A DNA stretch of 61,465 nucleotides from Ruegeria arenilitoris (GCF_013032445.1 NZ_WQCA01000018.1:1-61465); one strand, 5' to 3'. Shown: positions 1 through 15,857, counted from the first letter of the stretch. The notes: generated by a model from the sequence alone, not told the origin. Translations and numbers: made by a program.

Positions 1-55
1 CAATCGTGCCGATGTTGACGTGCGGTTTTGTACGCTCAAACTTTTCCTTTGCCAT
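1..55 (-). CDS. tuf: Elongation factor Tu, N-terminal fragment (cut by window edge)
   Basis: Only the first 18 codons are inside the window. They read MAKEKFERTKPHVNIGTI, the well-known start of bacterial EF-Tu, the GTPase that carries aminoacyl-tRNA to the ribosome. The P-loop and everything after it lie outside. The gene follows fusA on the same strand after about 60 bases, the standard str-operon order rpsL-rpsG-fusA-tuf. A GGAGG lies a few bases upstream of the ATG. Many Rhodobacteraceae carry a second tuf copy, which cannot be judged here. Confidence 0.95.
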   Translation of the reverse strand, partial: MAKEKFERTKPHVNIGTI

Positions 56-80
56 GATGGCCTCCTTTGTCGGTAATGAA

Positions 81-103
81 GGGAGCCCCGGACCGGAGCT
101 CCC
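81..103 (-). repeat. Stem-loop in the fusA-tuf gap
   Basis: GGGAGC and GCTCCC form the outer arms and CCGG/CCGG extends the stem inward. On the transcribed minus strand there is no clean U-run after it, so it is more likely an mRNA processing or stability element, or a weak attenuator, than a full terminator. The function is inferred. Confidence 0.45.
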
Positions 104-115
104 TCAAATCTTCGC

Positions 116-2233
116 TTATGCGTATTTCGCCTGAATCTCGTCCGAGATGTTCTGCGGAACCGGATCGTAGTGGTCGAACTGCATGGTGAACTGGGCGCGG
201 CCCGACGACATCGAACGCAGAGTGTTGATGTAGCCGAACATGTTCGCCAGCGGAACGAACGCGTCGATCGCGATTGCGTTGCCGCGCGGCTCTTGTCCAG
301 ATACCTGGCCACGGCGCGAGGTCAGGTCGCCGATGATACCGCCGGTGTATTCTTCCGGGGTGATCACTTCGACCTTCATGATCGGTTCCAGCAGTTTCGC
401 GCCAGCTTTGCGCATGCCTTCACGCATACACATCCGCGATGCGATTTCGAACGCCAGAACGCTCGAGTCAACGTCGTGGAACTTACCGTCCAGCAGGGCA
501 ACCTTGAAGTCGATCACAGGGAAGCCAGCCAGAGGGCCGCTGTCCATGACCGAGTTGATGCCTTTTTCAACACCCGGGATGTATTCTTTCGGAACGGCAC
601 CACCAACGATGCGGCTTTCGAACGAATAGCCTTCGCCTGCTTCGGTCGGCTGGATCTCCAGCTTGACTTCCGCGAACTGACCCGAACCACCCGACTGTTT
701 CTTGTGGGTGTAGGTGTGCTCGACCGGCATCGAGATGGTTTCGCGATAGGCCACCTGAGGTGCACCGATGTTCGCTTCAACCTTGAACTCGCGCTTCAGG
801 CGGTCAACCAGGATGTCCAGGTGAAGTTCGCCCATGCCCTTCATGATGGTCTGACCCGATTCCAGGTCAGTTTCCACACGGAAGGACGGGTCTTCGGCGG
901 CCAGACGGGCCAGACCCTGGGACATCTTCTCTTGGTCGCCCTTGGTTTTGGGCTCAACCGCGATCTCGATCACCGGATCGGGGAAGGTCATGGTTTCCAG
1001 AACCACCGGATCCTTCGCGTCACACAGGGTGTCACCGGTGGTGGTGTCTTTCAGACCCGCCAGCGCGATGATATCGCCTGCAAACGCTTCTTCGATCTCT
1101 TCCCGGTTGTTCGAGTGCATCATCATCATACGACCGATGCGCTCTTTCTTACCTTTGGTCGAGTTCAGGATCGAGTCACCCTTGTTCATGGTGCCCGAGT
1201 AGATCCGGGTGAAGGTCAGCGAGCCAACGAAGGGGTCGTTCATGATTTTGAACGCCAGACCCGAGAAGGCCATGTCGTCATCGGCACGACGTGCGATGTC
1301 ACGAACTTCTTCCTCGTCGCCGGGTTTGAAGCCCATGTAATCGACAACGTCCAGCGGGCTGGGCAGATAGTCGATCACAGCGTTGAGCAGCGGCTGAACG
1401 CCTTTGTTCTTGAACGCCGAACCACCCAGAACCGGAACGAACGCGATGTCCAGAGTACCTTTGCGCAGCAGGGCGCGCAGGGTTGGAACGTCGGGCTCAT
1501 TGCCTTCCAGGTATTCCATCATCGCGTCGTCGTCCATTTCGACGGCCGCTTCGATCATCTTGCCACGCCATTCGTCAGCCATGTCTTTCAGGCTGTCGCG
1601 GATCGGAGCTTTGATCCAGCTTGCGCCCAGATCTTCACCCTGCCACAGCCACTCTTCCATGGTGACCAGGTCGATCAGGCCTTCCAGCTCGGACTCGGCG
1701 CCGATCGGAATACCAACCGGAACAGCGCGTGCGCCGGTGCGGTCTTCGATCATGTTGACGCAGTTGAAGAAGTCTGCGCCGATCTTGTCCATCTTGTTGA
1801 CGAAAACCATACGCGGAACCTTGTAGCGGTCAGCCTGACGCCACACGGTTTCGGTTTGGGGCTCAACACCAGCGTTTGCGTCCAGAACACATACGGCACC
1901 ATCGAGAACCGCCAGCGAACGCTCAACTTCGATGGTGAAGTCAACGTGGCCGGGGGTGTCGATGATGTTCAGGCGGTGCTTCGGGGTTTCGGCAGTCTGA
2001 CCGTCCTCGGTGCGCTCCCAGAAAGTGGTGGTCGCAGCCGAAGTGATGGTGATGCCGCGTTCCTGCTCCTGCTCCATCCAGTCCATGGTGGCTGCACCAT
2101 CGTGCACCTCACCGATGTTGTGGGATTTACCAGTGTAATACAGGATACGCTCCGAGCAGGTGGTCTTACCTGCGTCGATGTGCGCCATGATACCGAAGTT
2201 ACGGTACAGTTCGAGCGGATATTCGCGTGCCAT
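116..2233 (-). CDS. fusA: Elongation factor G
   Basis: This is a 705-residue ribosomal translocase GTPase, normal length for the family. The G domain is intact: AHIDAGKT at 17-24 (P-loop), RGITI at 59-63 (switch I), DTPGHVDF at 92-99 with the catalytic His, and NKMD at 146-149. Domain IV follows, with GKFHDVDSS near the ribosome-contacting tip. It is the third gene of the rpsL-rpsG-fusA-tuf transcript, 18 bases after rpsG. This is the functional EF-G; a second EF-G-like gene at 36318-38246 lacks several of these residues. Confidence 0.98.
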   Translation of the reverse strand: MAREYPLELYRNFGIMAHIDAGKTTCSERILYYTGKSHNIGEVHDGAATMDWMEQEQERGITITSAATTTFWERTEDGQTAETPKHRLNIIDTPGHVDFTIEVERSLAVLDGAVCVLDANAGVEPQTETVWRQADRYKVPRMVFVNKMDKIGADFFNCVNMIEDRTGARAVPVGIPIGAESELEGLIDLVTMEEWLWQGEDLGASWIKAPIRDSLKDMADEWRGKMIEAAVEMDDDAMMEYLEGNEPDVPTLRALLRKGTLDIAFVPVLGGSAFKNKGVQPLLNAVIDYLPSPLDVVDYMGFKPGDEEEVRDIARRADDDMAFSGLAFKIMNDPFVGSLTFTRIYSGTMNKGDSILNSTKGKKERIGRMMMMHSNNREEIEEAFAGDIIALAGLKDTTTGDTLCDAKDPVVLETMTFPDPVIEIAVEPKTKGDQEKMSQGLARLAAEDPSFRVETDLESGQTIMKGMGELHLDILVDRLKREFKVEANIGAPQVAYRETISMPVEHTYTHKKQSGGSGQFAEVKLEIQPTEAGEGYSFESRIVGGAVPKEYIPGVEKGINSVMDSGPLAGFPVIDFKVALLDGKFHDVDSSVLAFEIASRMCMREGMRKAGAKLLEPIMKVEVITPEEYTGGIIGDLTSRRGQVSGQEPRGNAIAIDAFVPLANMFGYINTLRSMSSGRAQFTMQFDHYDPVPQNISDEIQAKYA

Positions 2234-2251
2234 TTGGATAAGCCTCTAGAA

Positions 2252-2737
<486 letters not shown>

Positions 2738-3109
2738 TTACTTGGGACGCTTCGCGCCGTATTTCGAACGACGTTGCTTACGGTCTTTGACGCCCTGAGT
2801 ATCCAGAACACCGCGCAGGATGTGGTAACGCACACCGGGAAGGTCTTTTACACGGCCGCCACGGATCAGAACAACCGAGTGTTCCTGCAGGTTGTGGCTT
2901 TCACCGGGGATGTACGAGATGACCTCGAATCCGTTGGTCAGGCGCACCTTGGCAACCTTACGCATAGCCGAGTTCGGCTTTTTCGGTGTGGTGGTGTACA
3001 CGCGGGTGCAGACGCCGCGCTTCTGCGGGCACTGCTCCAGGTGCATGGACTTCGAGCGTTTTACTTTGGGCTGCCGCGGCTTGCGGATCAGCTGTTGAAT
3101 AGTTGGCAT
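2738..3109 (-). CDS. rpsL: 30S ribosomal protein S12
   Basis: The 123-residue protein starts at [20 protein letters not shown], the universal S12 N-terminus. A longer in-frame reading upstream to 3265 carries unrelated sequence and is rejected. S12 sits at the decoding centre. The lysines altered in streptomycin-resistant strains are wild type (TPKKPNSA and [11 protein letters not shown]), so the sequence predicts streptomycin sensitivity at this locus. It is the first gene of the str operon, with a consensus-like promoter about 230 bases upstream. Confidence 0.98.
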   Translation of the reverse strand: MPTIQQLIRKPRQPKVKRSKSMHLEQCPQKRGVCTRVYTTTPKKPNSAMRKVAKVRLTNGFEVISYIPGESHNLQEHSVVLIRGGRVKDLPGVRYHILRGVLDTQGVKDRKQRRSKYGAKRPK

Positions 3110-3507
3110 TCCGGTTTCTTCCCCGTTTTGCAACACACATGACATGCACGCGCATTGCGTGCGGTTAAACTTTGCTGCACTCATGCGTCCACAAGCGCAA
3201 AATCCGCGAGCGTTCCCATTCCGAGGTGAACGTCGCGGTTGGTTATCAGAGGGCGCGAACTGCAAAATTGTCCGGGCCTTGACCAGTTCATTACTGGAAT
3301 CGGTTGTGGGGCGGCCCCCGACACCGAGATGACGCGCGTAATAGGGGGAGTCGGCCCGAGTGTCAACAGCAACCCCTAACCAGGAAGTCCGGCGACCCGA
3401 CTACGCAGAGTTATCAGGGAGTAAGGTGGATTTCCAGTGCGGTAGCCGTTGCGGGGATCAAATCGCAGCGGCATAGTCTGCTGACCACTTTGCTCCACGG
3501 ATGAATC
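3110..3507. other. Intergenic leader/promoter region of the str operon (398 bp)
   Basis: No gene is visible. On the minus strand it holds the rpsL promoter (3338-3366) and a leader of roughly 220 nt. A small inverted repeat, CCAGT/ACTGG, lies near 3284-3300 within that leader. The plus strand leads into the rhamnosyltransferase-like gene; I could not identify its promoter with confidence. Confidence 0.6.
3338..3366 (-). promoter_or_regulatory. Sigma-70 type promoter of rpsL-rpsG-fusA-tuf
   Basis: Read on the minus strand there is a perfect TTGACA (3361-3366), a 17-base spacer, then TATTAC (3338-3343), close to the TATAAT consensus. This is the best promoter match in the gap and sits where the str operon needs one, since rpoC ends in its own terminator far upstream. 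Transcription start is inferred to be near 3330. Confidence 0.7.
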
Positions 3508-4314
3508 ATGCAAGTCATCGGCCTTTGCCGCTTTTCCTATCCAGCACTCGGAGGCTTTCAGGTCGAACATGATACGATCGAAGAACGGCGCGCCTACCTC
3601 TACAGCCCCATCCGGTTGGAAGAACGGTTCCGGCTGTTCGAAACGACCACCCTGCCCTGTCTGAAAGAACAAACGGACGAAGATTTCCAGCTTTTGATCG
3701 TGATCGGAGACTGCTTGCCCAAACCCGCGTTTGACCGGTTGCACGACGTTACCGCAGGTATGAAACAGGTCCGGATCATAGCTCGCAGCCCCATGCGCCA
3801 TCGGCCCGTGATGAAAGAGGTTCTGAACGCCGCCCGCGATAATCTTGACGCGCCCTGCATTCAATTCCGCCATGATGATGATGACGCTGTATCGGTTGAT
3901 TTCATCGAGCGCCTGCGCATCGCTGCAGATGAAGGCAAAACGCTGATGCGGAACAACAGGACCGTTGCCATTGACTACAACCAAGGGTTTCTGGCCCGGT
4001 TCGGGCCGGACGGTATTCGGGCCTCGCAGGTTTTTCGCTCACTACTGGGTATCGGCTTTGCCATGTATGTGCGTGGCGGATGCGAGCAGACCATCATGAA
4101 CTTTGCCCATCACCGCATTGGAAACTTCATGCCTGTGATCAGTTACCCGGATGCGCCGATGTGGGTGCGCTCGCTGAACCAGTTCAACGACTCGTATCAT
4201 GCCCGCAATAGCAAGGCCGAGCTACTCCCTCTCACGCCCGAGCAGGAGGGGGAATTCATCGCACGTTTTGCCATCGATCAGGATGCCGTACGGCGGGTTC
4301 ACTCTGCCGTATGA
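3508..4314 (+). CDS. Putative rhamnosyltransferase-family protein
   Basis: The 268-residue protein resembles the putative rhamnosyl transferase family (Rhamno_transf), glycosyltransferase-A-like enzymes linked to surface polysaccharide. Features seen are FSYPALGGFQ near the N-terminus, LPCLKEQTDEDFQLLIVIGD (a GT-A-like first strand), and the acidic stretch FRHDDDDAV near residue 128, which could bind metal and sugar nucleotide. No signal peptide or membrane segment is apparent, so it is probably cytoplasmic. It stands alone on the plus strand and overlaps the DMT-transporter 3' end by 16 bases. The sugar donor and acceptor are unknown. Confidence 0.7.
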   Translation: MQVIGLCRFSYPALGGFQVEHDTIEERRAYLYSPIRLEERFRLFETTTLPCLKEQTDEDFQLLIVIGDCLPKPAFDRLHDVTAGMKQVRIIARSPMRHRPVMKEVLNAARDNLDAPCIQFRHDDDDAVSVDFIERLRIAADEGKTLMRNNRTVAIDYNQGFLARFGPDGIRASQVFRSLLGIGFAMYVRGGCEQTIMNFAHHRIGNFMPVISYPDAPMWVRSLNQFNDSYHARNSKAELLPLTPEQEGEFIARFAIDQDAVRRVHSAV

Positions 4315-5168
4315 GTCTGTCGTTCGCGGAACAAGGTGAACAGCCCAGCCCCGACAACCAATGCCGCCCCCAGAAGTGTGATTGTGTCCGGCCAGTCTCC
4401 GAATACCAGCCAGCCAAGAACCAGCGCCCAGATCAGGCTTGAATAGCGAAACGGCGCGACAAATCCGACGCCCCCGACCCGCATGACCATGACGCTGCAC
4501 AGGTAACCAGTCAGCACGAAGACAGCGGCACAGGCGACCATCGCACCTGCGACAGGCGGAACCGGTTGCCAGCCCGAGGCTAACGAGACAAACCCGGCCG
4601 CAATCGTGATGGTAAACGAGGTCGCCAGCGTAACAGTCAGGGACGGTACGTGGATCGACATACGCCGCGTGATGAGATCGCGGATCGTGACCGACACAAC
4701 CGCAATCAGCGCGTAAATGGCATAGATGCTGAACCCTTCGGGTCCCGGGCGTACGATCAGGAGCATACCAAGGAACCCCAGAGCAATCGCCAGAACACGT
4801 CGCCATCCGATCTGTTCGCGAAAAAACAGAACGGCACCCAGCGTCACAGTCAGCGGCAAGGCTTGCAACACTGCCGTCACATTAGCCAATGGCATGTGCA
4901 ACAACGCAGTCAGAAAGAAATAAGTTGCCGACAGTTCCGCCAGACACCGGGCCGCTACAAGCCATTTATCATGATGTGGAAAATTCAGGTGCAGCGCGCC
5001 CAGATGGCGTGCCAACACATACACCAGACCGGTGGCCAGCACACCGCGCATGGCCACCATCTGGAACAATGGCATCTCTGCCCCGGCAGCCTTTATCAGC
5101 GCATCATTGATAGTAAAGGCCGCCATACTGCCCACCATCAGCAGCGCACCTTTTAGGTTTGGGGTCAT
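4299..5168 (-). CDS. DMT-superfamily transporter (EamA family)
   Basis: The 289-residue inner-membrane protein has about ten hydrophobic segments in two repeats, the normal EamA layout of metabolite exporters. The start at MTPNLKGALLMVGSMAAFTI is chosen because the N-terminal helix begins there; nine extra upstream codons add nothing typical. Its 3' end overlaps the convergent gene at 3508-4314. The substrate cannot be told from sequence. Confidence 0.85.
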   Translation of the reverse strand: MTPNLKGALLMVGSMAAFTINDALIKAAGAEMPLFQMVAMRGVLATGLVYVLARHLGALHLNFPHHDKWLVAARCLAELSATYFFLTALLHMPLANVTAVLQALPLTVTLGAVLFFREQIGWRRVLAIALGFLGMLLIVRPGPEGFSIYAIYALIAVVSVTIRDLITRRMSIHVPSLTVTLATSFTITIAAGFVSLASGWQPVPPVAGAMVACAAVFVLTGYLCSVMVMRVGGVGFVAPFRYSSLIWALVLGWLVFGDWPDTITLLGAALVVGAGLFTLFRERQTHTAE

Positions 5169-5472
5169 AGTGGCGGCTTCCAAGACTAACGGCATTTCCC
5201 CCCATTGACAGAGCGCATGACAATCTTGTCAACCGCCCTTTCAGCTGGATGCTTCCAGCCGGAAAAACAATCAGCGTATGACCTAAACCCGACCGCATCA
5301 TTCGCGCAGGGGTTAGCCGCTCGGGCACTAGAAAAGGTTGGCTATGCGGGACAAAACGGACACGCGCAGGATTATCTAAATACCATAACTCGGACGACCG
5401 CAGACAGGCAATAAACCGACAGTTCCTTTGGCTGGAGTCGTAATCAGTCTGGCAAGCCGAACTTTTCCTAGG

Positions 5473-6459
5473 TCAATCAAACTCAAAAGACCGGTAGTCC
5501 TGCGTGCCAAATATCGACTGCGACTTGAACTCAATCGCGCCAAAGTCGATTTCGTCGAGATCGATTTTGCGGATGTCATAGTTGTCGTAGGTTCGGAAAT
5601 AGTAGGTGCGTTCTTGCGGATCGACTACAACCGAATAAGACGTAATCTGCGGATCGTCATTCACCCAGCGCCAATACAGAATGCCTTGCGGGATATCCAC
5701 GGTATTGATCATTGACCAAGCCCGGTTCACCGCCGCATCAGTGTCAGGCACAGTCGCTTGCGTTGCATTCATTGCCGCCATACGCTGGAACCGGCCTTCG
5801 GGCGACCAGTCGAAGCTCTCGAACGTACCTTCATCGAAGTTGTTCGGATCATAGGCCTGCCAGAGTTCAAGTTGGACGTCATAGGTCGGGTCGTTTGTCA
5901 TAACCCCCACCTCATTCTCGTAGACCGCCAACCCATCTTCGGCGTACTCGACGACAACCGAACGACCGGTTTCGTCCGTGATTGCAAAGTGAATAGTAAG
6001 AGGCATCCCACCTAAAACTTCGGGTCCATACGCGTAGAAGCGATTGTCGCGGATGAAATCCAGTGCTTCGTCGACCGTCTTCGTATTTCCCAGTACGTGG
6101 TGGATGAGATCGACGTTCTTTCGCGCTCCGTCACCTTCCTCGTCGTATTGGCTGTCAGACAGCCATAAAGCAGAAAGAGCAAGGCCATGCTCGTTCACGC
6201 CGTCACTAATCACGCTCCCGTGCCACATCCCCACGAAGCCATATTGGGTTGTAACGTCTCCAATCGTATGGCCGCGTGGAACCCGAGCAATCTCTGCGCC
6301 AAGGTCGCCAGGCCATTCCATAGTGCGTCCGATAAACGGCTTGTCCTCGTCATTGAGAAACCCAAACCAAGTGCACGACAAACCGGGAGTCGCGCTCAGC
6401 AAAAGCGACAGTGCTGTAGCACCTCCAGCGAGTTTAGACGTGATGCAAAGGTTTCTCAT
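5473..6459 (-). CDS. Exported linear amide C-N hydrolase (choloylglycine hydrolase / penicillin acylase-like)
   Basis: The 328-residue protein resembles the Ntn-hydrolase family that cleaves linear amide bonds (bile-salt hydrolases, penicillin V acylases, some N-acyl-homoserine-lactone acylases). The start ATG at 6459 is preceded by GGAGG at good spacing; a TTG start 18 bases upstream would overlap that ribosome site. A signal peptide (residues 1-28, LSLLLSATPGLS) ends directly at Cys29, which fits the N-terminal nucleophile exposed by processing. GRTMEW and DGVNEHGLALSALW match conserved active-site neighbourhoods. Residues just before the Cys (GLSC) also look lipobox-like. The substrate is unknown. 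Confidence 0.75.
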   Translation of the reverse strand: MRNLCITSKLAGGATALSLLLSATPGLSCTWFGFLNDEDKPFIGRTMEWPGDLGAEIARVPRGHTIGDVTTQYGFVGMWHGSVISDGVNEHGLALSALWLSDSQYDEEGDGARKNVDLIHHVLGNTKTVDEALDFIRDNRFYAYGPEVLGGMPLTIHFAITDETGRSVVVEYAEDGLAVYENEVGVMTNDPTYDVQLELWQAYDPNNFDEGTFESFDWSPEGRFQRMAAMNATQATVPDTDAAVNRAWSMINTVDIPQGILYWRWVNDDPQITSYSVVVDPQERTYYFRTYDNYDIRKIDLDEIDFGAIEFKSQSIFGTQDYRSFEFD

Positions 6460-6803
6460 TTTGATGCCTCCAATCAACTTGGTTTAGTTTTCGATTAAAT
6501 TCTTTGAGAGTTAAGCAGTGGCTGCCGTCCAATAGCCAATTAAAAATGTCTACGCCGTTGTTTTCAGAATGAGCGAGAACTTACGTTTCCTGCTTCGATC
6601 CCATCATCGCCAATACTCCCATCCTCGGGAAGAATTGAATCAGCGACTTACCTCACGATCAAGCAAGAGTTTTTCAACAAAAAGGCTTAAAGCAGCCATT
6701 GGAGTTGAATATGACGCCCGCAGCAAATCCCCTGCTGGCACTTTTTCACAAAAGAAAAGGCCCCGCGTTTCCGCAGGGCCTTTCTTAATTCACGCCAACG
6801 AAC
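6460..6803. other. Gap between rpoC and the amidase gene (344 bp)
   Basis: No gene is visible. It holds the rpoC terminator (6756-6783) and must hold the amidase promoter on the minus strand. The stretch 6484-6560 is notably more AT-rich than its surroundings, as expected of a promoter, but I could not fix a convincing -35/-10 pair. Confidence 0.5.
6756..6783 (-). terminator. Rho-independent terminator of rpoBC
   Basis: The stem is AAAGGCCC with inner GCG, a TTTC loop, then CGC and GGGCCTTT. It is followed on the minus strand by TTTTCTTTT. It lies about 20 bases past the rpoC stop codon and closes the rplJL-rpoBC transcript. Confidence 0.9.
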
Positions 6804-9800
6804 TTACTCGCGGCTTTCCGGGGTTTCCACCAGAACGTCCAGCTCGTCGCCGACCATATCGTCGTCCATCATCGGCGCAGCCAAGGCAGCGGCCGCTTCG
6901 GCCTCTTCCCGGCGGGCTTCGATCACGACGTTGTCGCGCGACTGGGCAACCTGACGCACGGCCTGGGTTGCGCCACCGGTACCGGCGGGGATCAGGCGAC
7001 CGACGATGACGTTCTCTTTGAGGCCAACCAGCTTGTCTTTCTTGCCCTGAACCGAAGCTTCGGTCAGCACACGAGTGGTTTCCTGGAACGATGCTGCCGA
7101 GATGAACGAACGCGTCTGCAGCGAGGCTTTGGTGATCCCCAAGAGGATCGGCTCGCCCTGTGCCGGACGACCACCGCGGGCGATGGTCTTCTCGTTGGCT
7201 GCGTCGAACTCTTGCTTGTCGACATGCTCGCCTTTTAGCAGGGTGGTGTCGCCTGAATCCAGGATCTCCCACTTCTGCAGCATCTGGCGCACGATGACCT
7301 CGATGTGCTTGTCGTTGATCTTCACGCCCTGCAGACGATAAACGTCCTGCACCTCGTCGATCATGTAATCCGCCAGCGCTTCGACACCCATGATGGACAG
7401 GATGTCATGCGGAGCCGGGTTACCGTCCATCAGGTATTCACCCTTCTGGATGAAGTCCCCTTCGGCGACCGGGATGTGCTTGCCCTTGGGCACCATGTAC
7501 TCGATGGTCTCCATGGACTCGTCAGCCGGTTCGATGCTGATGCGGCGCTTGTTCTTGTAGTCGCGGCCAAAGCGCACGTAACCATCGGCTTCTGCGATGA
7601 TCGCGTGATCTTTCGGACGACGGGCTTCGAACAGTTCGGCCACACGCGGCAGACCACCGGTGATGTCCTTGGTCTTGGCGCCTTCACGCGGGATACGCGC
7701 AACAACGTCACCAGCTTCAACCTGTTGACCATCTTCGACCGACAGGATCGCATCCACCGACATCGGATAGTGAACCGGGTTGCCCGCATCGTTGCGGACC
7801 GGCTCGCCATCTTCGCCAACCAGAATGATCTCGGGCTTGAGGTCGCTGCCTTTGGGGGCGGCGCGCCAGTCGATCACGATCTTCTGGGTCATACCGGTTG
7901 CTTCGTCGGTCTCGTCGCGGACGGCAAGGCCCGAAACCAGGTCGACGTATTTCGCGGTACCGGCTTTCTCGGCGATGATCGGCAGAGTGTACGGGTCCCA
8001 CTCGAACAGTTTGTCGCCACGGGCTACCTTGGTGCCGTCCTTGACAAACAGCTTGGAGCCGTAGCCCAGCTTGTGGCTGGCACGCTCTTCGCCATGCTCG
8101 TCCTTGATCACCAGCTTCATGTTCCGGCCCATGACGAGGCTTTCGCCTGCGGCATTGATCAGAATCTGCGGGTTCTCGAAGGATACGACACCTTCCTGGC
8201 TGGCTTCCTGGAACGACTGCTGACCACCTTGCGCAACACCACCGATGTGGAATGTACGCATGGTCAGCTGTGTACCGGGTTCACCGATCGACTGAGCGGC
8301 GATGATGCCGACAGCCTCACCAGTGTTCACCATGGTACCACGTGCAAGGTCACGACCGTAGCAGGTTGCACAAACGCCTTCCTCGGACTCACAGGTCAGA
8401 GGCGAGCGGATGCGCATGGACTGAACACCAGCTTCGTCGATGGTGTCGGCCATACGTTCGTCGATCAGCTGACCCGCAGCCACGATCACCTCATCGGTGC
8501 CCGGACGCAGAACATCGTCAGCTGCCACACGACCCAGCACACGTTCGGCCAGCGAGGCGACAACCTCACCGTCGTTCACGGCTGCTTCGGCAGTGATCGC
8601 ACGCTCGGTGCCACAGTCGATCTCACGAACGATACAGTCTTGTGCCACGTCCACCAGACGGCGGGTCAGGTAACCCGAGTTCGCCGTCTTCAGAGCGGTA
8701 TCCGACAGACCCTTACGGGCACCGTGGGTCGAGTTGAAGTACTCGAGAACAGTCAGACCTTCTTTAAAGTTCGAGATGATCGGCGTCTCGATGATGTCAC
8801 CGTTCGGCTTGGCCATCAGGCCGCGCATACCGCCCAGCTGTTTCATCTGAGTGACCGAGCCACGCGCACCCGAGTGGGCCATCATGTAGACCGAGTTCGG
8901 TTCCTGTTCGGAGCCGTCCGCTGCGCGATCCGAGGACGAGATCGTGCTCATCATCGCTTCGGTGACGCGGTCGTTACACTTCGACCAGGCATCGACAACT
9001 TTGTTGTACTTTTCGCCCTGGGTGATCAGGCCGTCCATGTACTGCTGTTCAAAGTCCTTCACCTGACCGCGGGTGTCGTCAACGATGCCCCACTTGTCGT
9101 TCGGGATGACCATGTCGTCCTTACCGAACGAGATGCCCGCCTTGAACGCTTCTTTGAAGCCCATCGACATGATCTGATCACAGAAGATAACCGACTCTTT
9201 CTGACCGCAGTAACGGTAGACGGTGTCGATCACCTGCTGCACTTCTTTCTTCCGCAGCAGGCGGTTGACCAGCTCGAACGGCGCTTTGTTGTTCATCGGC
9301 AGCAACGCACCCAGACGCAGACGGCCCGGAGTGGTTTCATAACGCTTCTGAACTTCGTTGCCTTCGTCGTCGATCTGCGTGATCCGCGCGGTGATCTTGG
9401 TGTGCAGATGCACTTCACCGGCGTCCAGCGCGTGCTGAACTTCTTCGATCGAACCAAAGACCTTGCCTTCGCCCGGCATGCCTTCACGTTCCAGGGTCAC
9501 GTAGTACAGACCCAGGATCATATCCTGCGACGGAACGATGATCGGCGCGCCGTTTGCAGGCGACAGAACGTTGTTCGTCGACATCATCAGAACACGGGCT
9601 TCCAGCTGCGCCTCAAGGCTCAGCGGAACGTGAACGGCCATCTGGTCACCGTCGAAGTCGGCGTTAAAGGCCGAACAGACCAGCGGGTGTAGCTGGATGG
9701 CTTTACCTTCGATCAGAACCGGCTCGAACGCCTGAATGCCTAGACGGTGCAGCGTCGGCGCGCGGTTCAGCATGACAGGGTGTTCGCGGATCACCTCGTC

Positions 9801-11045
9801 GAGGATATCCCAAACTTCGGGACGCTCTTTCTCGACCAGTTTCTTCGCCTGTTTCACGGTCGAAGACAGGCCCTTGGCTTCAAGGCGCGAGTAGATGAAT
9901 GGCTTGAACAGTTCCAGCGCCATCTTCTTGGGCAGACCACACTGGTGCAACTTGAGTTCCGGACCGGTCACGATGACCGAGCGGCCCGAGAAGTCGACGC
10001 GCTTACCCAGAAGGTTCTGACGGAAGCGACCCTGCTTACCTTTCAGCATGTCCGACAGCGATTTCAGCGGACGCTTGTTGGCGCCGGTGATCACGCGGCC
10101 ACGACGGCCGTTGTCAAACAGAGCATCCACGGATTCCTGCAGCATCCGCTTTTCGTTGCGGACGATGATGTCAGGTGCGCGCAGCTCGATCAGACGCTTC
10201 AGACGGTTGTTCCGGTTGATGACGCGGCGATACAGATCGTTCAGATCCGAAGTCGCAAAACGGCCACCATCCAGAGGAACCAGCGGACGCAGTTCCGGCG
10301 GGATGACCGGAATCACGGTCATCACCATCCACTCGGGACGGTTGCCCGACTCGAGGAAGCTTTCAACAACCTTCAGACGCTTGATGATCTTCTTGGGCTT
10401 CAGTTCGCCGGTCGCTTCGGCCAGATCAGCGCGCAGCTGCTCGGCTTCGGCTTCCAGATCGATCTGGGCCAGCATCTCACGGATGGCTTCAGCACCGATA
10501 TTCGCGGTGAACGCGTCCATGCCATAGGCATCCTGCGCATCCATGTACTCTTCTTCGGTCAGCATCTGGCCGTAGGTCAGGTCAGTCAGACCGGGCTCGA
10601 TGACGACGTAGTTTTCAAAGTACAGAACGCGCTCCAGATCACGCAGCGTCATGTCCAGCATCAGACCGATGCGGGACGGCAGCGACTTAAGGAACCAGAT
10701 GTGTGCAACAGGCGCGGCCAATTCGATGTGGCCCATACGCTCGCGGCGGACTTTTTGCAGGGTGACTTCCACACCGCATTTCTCGCAGACAACGCCGCGA
10801 TATTTCATCCGCTTATATTTGCCGCACAGGCATTCGTAATCTTTGATCGGGCCAAAGATACGCGCGCAGAACAGACCGTCACGTTCAGGCTTGAACGTCC
10901 GGTAGTTGATGGTTTCGGGTTTCTTGATCTCGCCATAGGACCAAGACAAGATCCGCTCGGGCGACGCCAGCGAGACCTTGATCTCGTCGAAGACCTTCGG
11001 AGGCGTCAGCGGGTTGAACGGGTTGTTGGTGATTTCCTGGTTCAT
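6804..11045 (-). CDS. rpoC: DNA-directed RNA polymerase subunit beta'
   Basis: The 1413-residue protein is full length for an alphaproteobacterial beta' subunit. The N-terminal zinc-binding cysteines are C72, C74, C87 and C90. The catalytic NADFDGDQ, whose three Asp hold the active-site magnesium, is at 461-468. The second zinc cluster [13 protein letters not shown] and the trigger-loop region (TMRTFHIGG) are present. It lies 50 bases after rpoB and is followed by a strong terminator. Confidence 0.99.
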   Translation of the reverse strand: MNQEITNNPFNPLTPPKVFDEIKVSLASPERILSWSYGEIKKPETINYRTFKPERDGLFCARIFGPIKDYECLCGKYKRMKYRGVVCEKCGVEVTLQKVRRERMGHIELAAPVAHIWFLKSLPSRIGLMLDMTLRDLERVLYFENYVVIEPGLTDLTYGQMLTEEEYMDAQDAYGMDAFTANIGAEAIREMLAQIDLEAEAEQLRADLAEATGELKPKKIIKRLKVVESFLESGNRPEWMVMTVIPVIPPELRPLVPLDGGRFATSDLNDLYRRVINRNNRLKRLIELRAPDIIVRNEKRMLQESVDALFDNGRRGRVITGANKRPLKSLSDMLKGKQGRFRQNLLGKRVDFSGRSVIVTGPELKLHQCGLPKKMALELFKPFIYSRLEAKGLSSTVKQAKKLVEKERPEVWDILDEVIREHPVMLNRAPTLHRLGIQAFEPVLIEGKAIQLHPLVCSAFNADFDGDQMAVHVPLSLEAQLEARVLMMSTNNVLSPANGAPIIVPSQDMILGLYYVTLEREGMPGEGKVFGSIEEVQHALDAGEVHLHTKITARITQIDDEGNEVQKRYETTPGRLRLGALLPMNNKAPFELVNRLLRKKEVQQVIDTVYRYCGQKESVIFCDQIMSMGFKEAFKAGISFGKDDMVIPNDKWGIVDDTRGQVKDFEQQYMDGLITQGEKYNKVVDAWSKCNDRVTEAMMSTISSSDRAADGSEQEPNSVYMMAHSGARGSVTQMKQLGGMRGLMAKPNGDIIETPIISNFKEGLTVLEYFNSTHGARKGLSDTALKTANSGYLTRRLVDVAQDCIVREIDCGTERAITAEAAVNDGEVVASLAERVLGRVAADDVLRPGTDEVIVAAGQLIDERMADTIDEAGVQSMRIRSPLTCESEEGVCATCYGRDLARGTMVNTGEAVGIIAAQSIGEPGTQLTMRTFHIGGVAQGGQQSFQEASQEGVVSFENPQILINAAGESLVMGRNMKLVIKDEHGEERASHKLGYGSKLFVKDGTKVARGDKLFEWDPYTLPIIAEKAGTAKYVDLVSGLAVRDETDEATGMTQKIVIDWRAAPKGSDLKPEIILVGEDGEPVRNDAGNPVHYPMSVDAILSVEDGQQVEAGDVVARIPREGAKTKDITGGLPRVAELFEARRPKDHAIIAEADGYVRFGRDYKNKRRISIEPADESMETIEYMVPKGKHIPVAEGDFIQKGEYLMDGNPAPHDILSIMGVEALADYMIDEVQDVYRLQGVKINDKHIEVIVRQMLQKWEILDSGDTTLLKGEHVDKQEFDAANEKTIARGGRPAQGEPILLGITKASLQTRSFISAASFQETTRVLTEASVQGKKDKLVGLKENVIVGRLIPAGTGGATQAVRQVAQSRDNVVIEARREEAEAAAALAAPMMDDDMVGDELDVLVETPESRE

Positions 11046-11095
11046 TTGTTACCTCAAATCTTGCGGAAGGGGGGACGGGAGAAAGGGCAGCGCCC

Positions 11096-15232
<4,137 letters not shown>

Positions 15233-15413
15233 GTCAGATGTCACCTTTCGATGTTCTCAGCGGGCAAAGACACCGTCGGGCCCCGGCATCTTGCACATTC
15301 GAGACGACACGTCCGGATCAATTCATGGCCACCGTCCCGAAGGCAGCCTCCCGATCCGCGAACCGCGTCTTAGAAAACGCCCCAACCCATGAGGCCCTTA
15401 CTAAGACAGGTTC

Positions 15414-15443
15414 GGCTGGATCCGGATTTCTCCGGACCCAGCC
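15414..15443 (-). repeat. Stem-loop in the rplL-rpoB gap
   Basis: GGCTGG and CCAGCC pair as outer arms, and CCGG/CCGG pairs inside them. The gap is about 250 bases, the place where E. coli has a partial terminator and RNase III site that lower rpoBC relative to rplJL. Here there is no U-run downstream on the minus strand, so a processing or pausing role is only inferred. Confidence 0.45.
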
Positions 15444-15482
15444 AAATTTTTCGGCGCATCAGCGATGCACCAGAGTCTAAGC

Positions 15483-15857
15483 TTAGGCCAGCTCGACTTC
15501 GGCGCCAGCTGCTTCCAGCTTGGCTTTGACGTCTTCTGCTTCTGCTTTGTCCACGCCTTCTTTGATCTTGCCGCCGGCTTCGACCAGTTCCTTGGCTTCT
15601 TTCAGGCCCAGGCCGGTGATGCCGCGAACTTCTTTGATGACGTTGATTTTCGATGCGCCGGCGTTCTTCAGAACGACGTCGAATTCGGTTTTTTCTTCCT
15701 CAGCTGCACCGCCGGCGTCGCCACCAGCAGCCATGACAACTGCGCCGCCTGCTGCGGGCTCGATGCCGTATTCGTCTTTGAGGATGGTTTTCAGTTCTTG
15801 TGCTTCCAGCAGGGTCAGACCCACGATGCTTTCTGCGAGTGCTTTCAGATCAGCCAT
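15483..15857 (-). CDS. rplL: 50S ribosomal protein L7/L12
   Basis: The 124-residue protein has the two-domain L7/L12 layout: an N-terminal dimerisation helix pair ([20 protein letters not shown]), an Ala/Gly-rich hinge around residues 40-55, and the C-terminal factor-binding domain with [20 protein letters not shown]. It forms the stalk that recruits EF-Tu and EF-G GTPases. It follows rplJ by about 80 bases. Confidence 0.98.
   Translation of the reverse strand: MADLKALAESIVGLTLLEAQELKTILKDEYGIEPAAGGAVVMAAGGDAGGAAEEEKTEFDVVLKNAGASKINVIKEVRGITGLGLKEAKELVEAGGKIKEGVDKAEAEDVKAKLEAAGAEVELA

Noticed and set aside
5206..5233. TTGACA ... TGTCAA inverted repeat upstream of the DMT transporter gene
   Set aside because: It looks like a promoter or operator element, but no -10 sequence fits at 16-18 bases, so I left it uncalled.
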